A stretch of 12,868 nucleotides of DNA from Bacteroides sp. 43_108 (GTDB lineage: Bacteria > Bacteroidota > Bacteroidia > Bacteroidales > Bacteroidaceae). A program made the translations under genes and the position numbers. Shown here in pieces: positions 6,043 through 12,868 of this stretch. Under the pieces are notes generated by a model. It was not told the origin of the DNA. It saw nothing but the letters and a program-made list of their open reading frames with translations, and ran no database searches. Positions within the stretch are counted from its first letter, which is position 1. Each line of letters begins with the position of its first letter. The stretch spans positions 59,779-72,646 of the forward strand of contig MNQS01000010.1 in assembly GCA_001915545.1 (NCBI GenBank), written 5' to 3'.

Positions 6043-9000
6043 TCATTGCTGACGTTCGCTGTCCGCAACATCTTTTGCCTGAAATTTCTGCTGCATCTCG
6101 CTAGGCAGCATTCCATATTCTTTCTTGAATATCGAACTGAAATACTTAGGGTCATTGAAACCTACAGAATATGCCAATTCCGATACACGAAGATGCTTAT
6201 TGCTTTCGAGCATCTTGCGCGCCGTTTCAAGCCTGTACTTCCTTATAAGCGACGAAGGACTCAGTCCGGTAAGCATCTTGAGCTTGCGATATAACGTGGA
6301 CTTGCTTATTCCGGCTTCTTCAAACAACTGCTGCTGGTCGAAATCCGGATCATCGAGATGCTTCTTTATGCAGTCTATGATTTTCTGCATGAAAGCCTCA
6401 TCGATGGAAACCATACCAGCCTGATCGTCGACAGAGAAACTGCTTCGGAAATTGCGGGCATTTCTTTCGGCAACCTTGAACAGATTCTTTATTCTGGACT
6501 TAAGCACCATCATGTCGAAAGGTTTGGTGATGTAGGCATCGGCTCCCGACTCGTAAGCATCAACCTTGTCCTCGTCCTTGTTTAGGGCAGTGAGGAGTAT
6601 TATCGGTATGTGGCAGTAGTCGATACTGTCCTTAAGATACTTGCACAGCACGAGTCCGTTCATTTCCGGCATAAGGACATCGGAAATTATGAGATTCACT
6701 TCGTTGTGCTTTACGACTTCAAGACCTTCTTTTCCGTTGTTGGCTGTTATGACATTATAGTCACGGCTCAAAAGACGCTTCATGACCTGCTGCAGATCTT
6801 CGTTGTCCTCAACAATAAGTATGGTAGGTTTGTTGTTCTCCGAATCGAACCACACTTCACCGTCGACAGACTCATCAGAAAGGTTCTTGACATCCGACTT
6901 GACATCGTAACAGTCGTCCTCGACCATATCGTCCTCGCTGAACGCATCCTTGGAAATAGGCAGTTTGACGATGAAGACAGAGCCTTTGCCGACCTCGCTT
7001 TCCACTTCGATTTCTCCCTTGCAGAGTTTTACGAGATCCAATGTCAATGAAAGGCCTATGCCATTTCCCTTCGAAGTACCGCCGTAGCCGGAATCTTCAT
7101 AGAAGCGGTCGAAAATACGTTTCCTTACTTTCTTGGAAATACCTTTTCCGTTGTCTTCTACTTTTATGACAACAGTGTTGCGGTCCTCAGTCTCTATTGT
7201 AAGATTTACGAAACCGGTATCCTTATCGTTATACTTTGCCGCATTGGAAAGCAGATTGTAAAGTATCTTTTCAAGCTTATCGGAATCGTAGTATCCGTAA
7301 AGAGAATTGACAGACGTTGTGAACTGGAAATCTATTCCGCTGCGCTTCATGAGTGGTATGAACTCTTCCGTGCATGTACGCACAAAAGATATTATGTCGC
7401 CACGACACACTCGCAGACGCAGATTGCCGGTTTCGGCTTTTCTGAAATCAAGTATCTGCTGAAGCAGACGGAGCAGACGATTGACATTATAGGTCATCAC
7501 GTCGTAAAGCTCAGCTCCGGACGAATATTGTGTCCGCAGCTCTTCTATTGAGGCCGATATAATGGTGAGAGGAGTCAGCAATTCGTGGGTAATATTTGTA
7601 AAGAACTGCATCTTGGCATGATTCAACTTGTCCAAAGAGTCCTTCTCAACATTCTGATAATAGAGCGTGCGTTTAAGTTTATACTGACGGCGCGCATTCA
7701 GTACTAGCCATAGAACGATGCATGCGAATATCACAAAATAAGCTGCATAGGCCCACGACGTTGCATACCATGGAGCGGCAACTACCACTGTCAGAACCTT
7801 TTCGCCGTCATTCCATACACCGTTCTCATTCGCAGCTTTCAACCGGAATTTGTATGTGCCGTAAGGCAGATTGCTGTATGAAGCAAAATTGCGCTCTCCT
7901 AGTGTATACTGCCAATCATTGTCGAAACCTTCGAGTTTATAAGCGTAACGTGCCTGACGAGTGGATGAATACATCAGCGAAGAAAACGATATGGTAAGCA
8001 TCTTGCAATCATCAGGAACTATGATTTTTTCGGCGCAGACAGGCAAAGAGGCGCAATGCGACTTGATGTCTTCATAATTCATATCGTATATGCTCACATT
8101 GCCGAAGCTGAAGTCTGTAAAGAATACGGAAACCTTTGAACGGCTTGTGACAATAGACGATGGTGTAAAACGGCTTATACCGTTGAAGCCGCCGAAGAAC
8201 ATTTTGCCGTCGATATAGAAAGAAGAGTTTCGGTTGTACTCCATGTTTATCAGACCGTCGGCTTCTGAATAGATTTTCACGTCGCTCTCTTCAGTATTAT
8301 CAGGATTGAAGCAGGCAAGTCCGCTTCCGGTGGAGAGCCAGAGATTGCCCATATCGTCTTCCTCGATACTGGTCACACGGTCTGACAGCAAAGAATTGTA
8401 TATCTTCACAGGCTTGAAGCAATCATGAGCCCTGTCGTACGTGAAAAGTCCGCAATTCTGTGTACCTACCCAGATCCGTTGCTGAGAATCGACAAAAATG
8501 CACAAGATACCAGATGTCGGCATGGCATTGTTCCAATGGCCGTATGCCTTGCTCTTAATTTTCTTCGGGTGCATGAAATCGCCGGACATCTTCACGATAC
8601 CGTCTTCATCAGTAGCAATCCAAATATTACCCTCGCTGTCCTGGCTGATACAGTTTATTGTACTTATACTGTAGTCGTGTCCGTCGACATGCAGTGAGTT
8701 AAAGATATAACCGTTTCCGTTGGTCTGCAGAATGCTCAGACCGGCTTTTGTTCCAATCCACACATTGCCGTCATGGTCTTCAAACAAAGAATAAACACTG
8801 TTGTCCTTTATAAAGGAACAGTTCCATGAGTTGAAGATTTTGGCTTCGTGGCCTTCTTCGTAAACGCAAACACCATCACCGAAAAGACCTATCCACAGTT
8901 CGCCTGTAATTTTGCGCTTCATGAAGCAATTGACAGAAGACATGGTCTTTATGTTCTTGAATTCGGGCATGGAACTGAAATGCTGGAACGTCCGCGTATC

Positions 9001-10209
9001 GAGGTCCATACGCATGAATCCCTGCGACGTCAATCCCCACCAAAGCTGGTTGCGGTCATCAACATATATTGCATTTGCAGACGGAGTCAGAATGTTGTCC
9101 TTGGAATAATCAATGGTGAAATTCTCAAAGAAATGGTTATTGCGCTTGACCATTACCAGACCACTGTTGGCTGTTCCGAGCCACATATTGCCGCTGGCAT
9201 CACTGACAATGGAATTGACTTCACGGCAAGGAAAATAAAAATCGGATTTATGGTTGACATGATAATTGTAGAATACAGAAAAATCGTCCTTGTCAAGAAC
9301 ACTCAATCCGCTTCGTGTACCAATCCATATATTGCCGGTATTCTCGTCCGTACCGATAGAATAGACCATATTGTCGCCGAGACTTTGAGGATTATCCGGC
9401 TCGTGTACAAAAACCTTCCATGTACACCTCTTCATGTCGTAAGGATGCTGAAGAAGATATAATCCTCCATCCCAAGCTCCTACCCATATATTTCCTTTTA
9501 CATCTTCATAAAGTACATGGGCAGAGTTGCGCCAGTTCATCTTGGGATAAGAAAAGAAACGTTTCTGAGAAGGTGAATAACGATAGAGACCGGCACTCCA
9601 CGTACCAATCCAGATGTTGCCTTTGGAATCCTCCATCAATGATTTGATAGCCGTACCAGAAAGAACATTGCCTGTAACTTCACCAGAATAGAGTTTGAAA
9701 GACTTCTTGTCATAATCATATCTGCACAAACCGCTCTCAGTTCCAATCCAAACAGAACCATCACGGGAAACAAGCAGACATGATACTTTCTTATTGTATA
9801 TACCTTCAAGATCCTTATGCCAGAAAGTCCATGTTTTCTTGTCAAGAACATTTATGCCGTTCTGCGTGCCGAACCATATCTGCTGATGGGTGTCTTCGAC
9901 CATACATTGGATGTTGTTGCTGGTCAAAAGGTCCGGCGACCTTAAATCAGACTTGAACGTCCGAAATGAATATCCGTCATAGAATCCTATTCCATAACGT
10001 GTAGCCACCCACAAGAAGCCATCGCGGTCGCGATAGACGGAATGGACCTCATTGGCAGGAAGACCATTGTTTACGGAATAGCGTATCATGTCGTTCTTGC
10101 TGAGTCCCCAAGCACCATCGGCACTTACGCTCAAAGAAAACATGAACACCATGATAAAGAGTTTCAATAGCGCATCAGCTGAAATTTTCCTAATGTTTTT
10201 CATCGGCAT
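6043..10209 (-). CDS. Hybrid two-component system (HTCS) sensor-regulator of a polysaccharide utilization locus
   Basis: One protein (1388 residues from the ATG at 10209) joins sensor, kinase and transcription factor. A signal peptide (about 1-31) precedes some 14 Reg_prop repeats (W-I-G-T patterns, about 45-680), enough for two seven-bladed periplasmic propellers. Y_Y_Y follows (about 750-806), then a membrane helix (about 813-836). The kinase has phospho-accepting H875 in ITHELLTPL, an N box (NLLSNAAKYN, about 986), DNGKGIS and GNGIGLS. The receiver (about 1140-1255) has D1177 in ISDVLMPEMNG and the ITKPFD lysine. The C-terminus (about 1285-1380) is an AraC-type double helix-turn-helix. All key residues are present. 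HTCSs bind glycan fragments in the periplasm and activate neighbouring genes, here probably the GH128-like operon. An upstream ATG at 10296 adds 29 residues ahead of the signal peptide and is disfavoured; the ATG at 10203 is also possible. Confidence 0.95.
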   Translation of the reverse strand: MPMKNIRKISADALLKLFIMVFMFSLSVSADGAWGLSKNDMIRYSVNNGLPANEVHSVYRDRDGFLWVATRYGIGFYDGYSFRTFKSDLRSPDLLTSNNIQCMVEDTHQQIWFGTQNGINVLDKKTWTFWHKDLEGIYNKKVSCLLVSRDGSVWIGTESGLCRYDYDKKSFKLYSGEVTGNVLSGTAIKSLMEDSKGNIWIGTWSAGLYRYSPSQKRFFSYPKMNWRNSAHVLYEDVKGNIWVGAWDGGLYLLQHPYDMKRCTWKVFVHEPDNPQSLGDNMVYSIGTDENTGNIWIGTRSGLSVLDKDDFSVFYNYHVNHKSDFYFPCREVNSIVSDASGNMWLGTANSGLVMVKRNNHFFENFTIDYSKDNILTPSANAIYVDDRNQLWWGLTSQGFMRMDLDTRTFQHFSSMPEFKNIKTMSSVNCFMKRKITGELWIGLFGDGVCVYEEGHEAKIFNSWNCSFIKDNSVYSLFEDHDGNVWIGTKAGLSILQTNGNGYIFNSLHVDGHDYSISTINCISQDSEGNIWIATDEDGIVKMSGDFMHPKKIKSKAYGHWNNAMPTSGILCIFVDSQQRIWVGTQNCGLFTYDRAHDCFKPVKIYNSLLSDRVTSIEEDDMGNLWLSTGSGLACFNPDNTEESDVKIYSEADGLINMEYNRNSSFYIDGKMFFGGFNGISRFTPSSIVTSRSKVSVFFTDFSFGNVSIYDMNYEDIKSHCASLPVCAEKIIVPDDCKMLTISFSSLMYSSTRQARYAYKLEGFDNDWQYTLGERNFASYSNLPYGTYKFRLKAANENGVWNDGEKVLTVVVAAPWYATSWAYAAYFVIFACIVLWLVLNARRQYKLKRTLYYQNVEKDSLDKLNHAKMQFFTNITHELLTPLTIISASIEELRTQYSSGAELYDVMTYNVNRLLRLLQQILDFRKAETGNLRLRVCRGDIISFVRTCTEEFIPLMKRSGIDFQFTTSVNSLYGYYDSDKLEKILYNLLSNAAKYNDKDTGFVNLTIETEDRNTVVIKVEDNGKGISKKVRKRIFDRFYEDSGYGGTSKGNGIGLSLTLDLVKLCKGEIEVESEVGKGSVFIVKLPISKDAFSEDDMVEDDCYDVKSDVKNLSDESVDGEVWFDSENNKPTILIVEDNEDLQQVMKRLLSRDYNVITANNGKEGLEVVKHNEVNLIISDVLMPEMNGLVLCKYLKDSIDYCHIPIILLTALNKDEDKVDAYESGADAYITKPFDMMVLKSRIKNLFKVAERNARNFRSSFSVDDQAGMVSIDEAFMQKIIDCIKKHLDDPDFDQQQLFEEAGISKSTLYRKLKMLTGLSPSSLIRKYRLETARKMLESNKHLRVSELAYSVGFNDPKYFSSIFKKEYGMLPSEMQQKFQAKDVADSERQQ

Positions 10210-10261
10210 AAATTTATATGCAAATCTTGCAGCACTGCACCATCGCCCTAAAGCCAACAGC

Positions 10262-10310
10262 GCTGAAGCTGTGTTTGCAATTACAAAGTAAAACAAAACA
10301 AAGCTTCAGC
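10262..10310 (-). promoter_or_regulatory. Inverted repeat bracketing a promoter-like box upstream of the HTCS gene
   Basis: GCTGAAGCT (10262-10270) and AGCTTCAGC (10302-10310) are perfect 9-bp inverted arms separated by 31 bp. Between them the minus strand reads TTACTTTG (10291-10284), one mismatch from the -7 consensus TAnnTTTG; no good -33 box was found. The arms could be an operator for the HTCS gene or the base of a leader stem. The remaining sequence between this gene and the reductase (10311-10521) holds no gene, only a weak 7-bp hairpin at 10473-10495 without a T run. Confidence 0.35.
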
Positions 10311-10521
10311 AGGATGAAAATATGACTAAAATAGTAGAAATTCTATTCAAAAAGCCCGATACACAACGGAACGCACAAACAACAAGCAAGAAAACTTAAT
10401 CTTAGACAACTGGCATATAAAAGACATGGAATCACAAACAATGCCCTACAAAAGTATTTCCGCCAATACAGAATACAGCTTATGAATGGCTGTATCATAC
10501 AACAAAAAATCGAGAATGAAC

Positions 10522-11649
<1,128 letters not shown>

Positions 11650-11880
11650 CTATACTTTTTTAAACAAATGACATTCATTTATAAGACCTCTAAGTATTTC
11701 CATTTCATTGTCTTCCAAATGGATTGAAACAGGCTTGTCGACAGTATCGTCTACAGCATAACCTTCTTGTGCAAGAAATGCCAACAAAATCTGCATTGCA
11801 GTTTTGTTGTAACGATCGGCTATAAAGCATACAAGCTCGTCTTTATATAAATCGGCTGGTATATCAAAGGAGCATTTCAT
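11650..11880 (-). CDS. Small uncharacterised protein in the reductase operon
   Basis: I do not recognise this 76-residue protein. It has no signal peptide or membrane helix and is acidic in its second half (YAVDDTVDKP...HLEDNEMEI), with helix-prone stretches around residues 14-38 and 55-75. It contains two cysteines (C3 and C18) plus one in ECHLF near the end. The ATG at 11880 is preceded by an A/T-rich leader and a TATTTTTG -7-like box 20-27 bp upstream. It is first in the operon and ends 3 bp before the reductase start, which supports a real, expressed gene with a linked function. An accessory or regulatory partner of the reductase is possible but not shown by the sequence. Confidence 0.7.
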   Translation of the reverse strand: MKCSFDIPADLYKDELVCFIADRYNKTAMQILLAFLAQEGYAVDDTVDKPVSIHLEDNEMEILRGLINECHLFKKV

Positions 11881-11896
11881 ATTTTAATTTTTTACG

Positions 11897-11907
11897 ATGC
11901 AAAAATA
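11897..11907 (-). promoter_or_regulatory. Candidate -7 region of the reductase operon promoter
   Basis: The minus strand reads TATTTTTGCAT (11907 to 11897), which includes a full match to TAnnTTTG. No TTTG is found at the expected -33 position. Transcription would start within about 20 nt of the ATG at 11880. The same 11 bp occur in the opposite direction at 12006-12016. Confidence 0.45.
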
Positions 11908-11928
11908 TCAGGCATAGGAATCATTGCT

Positions 11929-11959
11929 GTAACGATAAATGGGATTCTCGTAACATTAT
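11929..11959. promoter_or_regulatory. Direct repeat GTAACnnTA with 21-bp period, possible AraC-type operator
   Basis: GTAACGATA (11929-11937) and GTAACATTA (11950-11958) are direct repeats spaced 21 bp start to start, i.e. two helical turns, between the divergent promoters. AraC-family proteins commonly bind such same-face direct repeats. The divergent, now broken AraC-type gene is the natural candidate binder. The repeats are short, so chance is possible. Confidence 0.35.
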
Positions 11960-11981
11960 CACTGAATAGCCACAAATACGT

Positions 11982-12016
11982 ATTGCATCAATTGAGAGCA
12001 AAATGTATTTTTGCAT
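11982..12016 (+). promoter_or_regulatory. Candidate promoter of the AraC-type regulator gene
   Basis: TATTTTTG (12006-12013) matches TAnnTTTG, and ATTG at 11982-11985 lies 20 bp upstream as a -33-like element. Transcription would start around 12018-12020, about 20 nt before the ATG at 12040. The extended box TATTTTTGCAT is identical to that of the divergent promoter. Confidence 0.5.
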
Positions 12017-12039
12017 AAACCAAAATCTATCTGTGGACA

Positions 12040-12799
12040 ATGAGCAAGATCATGAAAATTAAAAATGTCGGCGATTACAGCCGTTGGGTGGGACACGTTG
12101 ATCGTCATCCGCTTGTAAGCGTGATAAATTATGCAGAGGTATCTCCTGTACGCCATTGCTTGAACAACTACTATGTCTACGGCATATTTTTTCACGATGA
12201 AGCCGACATTGATCTTTCATACGGATGCGGGAAATACGATTACAAGAAAGGAACTGTCATCTGTGTTGCACCAGGACAGATAGGAGGCAAGGAAGACAAT
12301 GGAGAAAAAGTTGTTTTGACCGGATGGGCTCTGCTGTTTCACCCAGACCTGCTGCACAACACTCCGCTGGAGAAAAAAAATAAAAACATACTCGTTCTTC
12401 GATTACAGGGTAAATGAGGCATTGCACATGAGCGATGAAGAACATGACATCTTTGTTTCGCTTATGGAACAGATACGCAACGAGTTGGGCAAGAGGCACG
12501 ATGAACTCCAAGATAGCATTATTGTTGGATACATTGAGTTGGTTCTCAATTTCTGCCAACGTTTCTACAACAGACAATTTTTGACACGAAAACTGGTCAA
12601 TTCAGACATACTTATGAAATTCGACAATCTGCTGCGCAACTACTATGAACAAAAAAGCCAAATGAAAAGCGGACTACCGACAGTGCAATACTGCGCAGAC
12701 AAACTGTGCATGTCGTCCAACTATTTCGGCGACCTGATAAAAAAGACGACAGGTGAGACAGCCAGTTTTTACATAGGGATATTCAGTAAATGTCCCTAA
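12040..12799 (+). pseudogene. AraC-family transcriptional regulator, frameshifted and C-terminally truncated
   Basis: The first frame (ATG at 12040, stop at 12417) encodes an N-terminal sensing domain typical of Bacteroidales AraC-type regulators (YYVYGIFFHD..., CVAPGQ, GWALLFHPDLLH). It then fails at an A8 tract (12373-12380). Removing one A joins it to a second frame reading LEKKIKTYSFFDYRVNEALHM, the expected continuation, and on through a helical region to the first helix-turn-helix (TVQYCADKLCMSSNYFGDLIKKTTGETASFYI). The frame then runs into GIFSKCP and stops at 12799, so the second helix-turn-helix and recognition helix are missing. Intact relatives are about 290-300 residues; here about 245 would be native. 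It is divergent from the reductase operon, which it probably once controlled. The frameshift could be a sequencing error or a slippage site; the truncation cannot be explained that way. Confidence 0.85.
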
Positions 12800-12868
12800 A
12801 AAGTAATATGGCATATAAAGTCGATAGAGTATAATCACTTTATGTGCCATTATTATTGCCCATTTTCC
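12775..12868. mobile_element. Probable end of an inserted mobile element (continues beyond window)
   Basis: Similarity to AraC-type proteins ends abruptly at about 12775. The following DNA begins with a near-perfect palindrome, AGGGATATT (12775-12783) against AATGTCCCT (12789-12797), followed by a second long hairpin. Abrupt loss of a gene at a palindromic terminus is what an insertion sequence end looks like. No transposase, target duplication or partner end is visible because the window stops 70 bp later, so the family is not assigned. A deletion junction is the alternative. Confidence 0.5.
12808..12850. repeat. 14-bp inverted repeat (hairpin) near the right edge
   Basis: ATGGCATATAAAGT (12808-12821) pairs with ACTTTATGTGCCAT (12837-12850) with a single non-Watson-Crick position and a 15-nt loop. 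No long T run follows on the plus strand; on the minus strand a short T5 occurs a few bases after the stem, so it could be a weak terminator for a gene reading in from the right, or a structural hairpin near a mobile element end. Confidence 0.55.

Noticed and set aside
6610..7050. Plus-strand open frame of 146 codons
   Set aside because: It is antisense to the HTCS receiver and kinase region, which has all its conserved motifs on the minus strand.
8848..9462. Plus-strand open frame of 204 codons
   Set aside because: It is antisense to the propeller repeats of the HTCS, whose repeated composition keeps the opposite frame open; there are no recognisable protein features.
10210..10296. 29-residue N-terminal extension of the HTCS from the ATG at 10296
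   Set aside because: It would place extra residues before a good signal peptide and overlap the promoter-like region; the ATG at 10209 or 10203 puts the signal peptide at the N-terminus.
10473..10495. Hairpin after the reductase gene as a terminator
   Set aside because: It has only a 7-bp stem with a 9-nt loop and no T run on either strand.
12040..12417. Intact 125-residue standalone sensor protein
   Set aside because: The C-terminal residues after the A8 tract are out-of-frame translation, and the next frame continues the expected AraC-family protein.

Overview
The window looks like a chromosomal segment from a member of the Bacteroidales (Bacteroides/Prevotella-type gut or oral bacterium). 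The grounds are a giant hybrid two-component regulator of the kind almost confined to Bacteroidetes, a secreted glycoside hydrolase with a C-terminal tail resembling a type IX secretion sorting domain, A-rich leaders without clear Shine-Dalgarno sequences, and several matches to the Bacteroidetes -7 promoter box TAnnTTTG. No tRNA, rRNA or CRISPR array was seen.

Layout, left to right. Positions 1-2478 (minus) hold the first 826 residues of a secreted protein made of tandem Ig-like / LamG-like / carbohydrate-binding modules. Positions 2512-5238 (minus) encode a GH128-like (Glyco_hydro_cc) glycosidase. The two are 33 bp apart and probably form one transcript driven by a promoter near 5300-5334, with repeated sequence just upstream that could be a regulator site. 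Positions 5239-6042 hold no convincing gene. They do hold a strong minus-strand terminator at 5702-5749, preceded by a C-free leader (in RNA) that together resemble a small RNA. Positions 6043-10209 (minus) encode the hybrid two-component system (HTCS) regulator: two sensor propellers, Y_Y_Y, histidine kinase, receiver and AraC helix-turn-helix. Regulator, glycosidase and binding protein form one end of a probable polysaccharide utilization locus continuing to the left. The GH128 family suggests a beta-1,3-glucan substrate, but this is inferred from the family only.

Positions 10522-11880 (minus) are a second unit: a small unrecognised 76-residue protein followed 3 bp later by a Tat-type aldo/keto reductase. 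An AraC-type regulator is encoded divergently from 12040. It is broken twice: by a frameshift at an A8 tract (12373-12380) and by loss of its C-terminal DNA-binding half at about 12775, where foreign-looking, hairpin-rich sequence (probably the end of a mobile element) begins and runs out of the window. The 159-bp divergent region carries two copies of an 11-bp promoter-like sequence in inverted orientation and a direct repeat with 21-bp periodicity.

I see no clear evidence of an entirely new system. The items most worth following up are the small-RNA candidate after the HTCS gene, the internal module duplication with a clean 99-bp difference, the possible HTCS operator, and the doubly broken regulator of the reductase operon.
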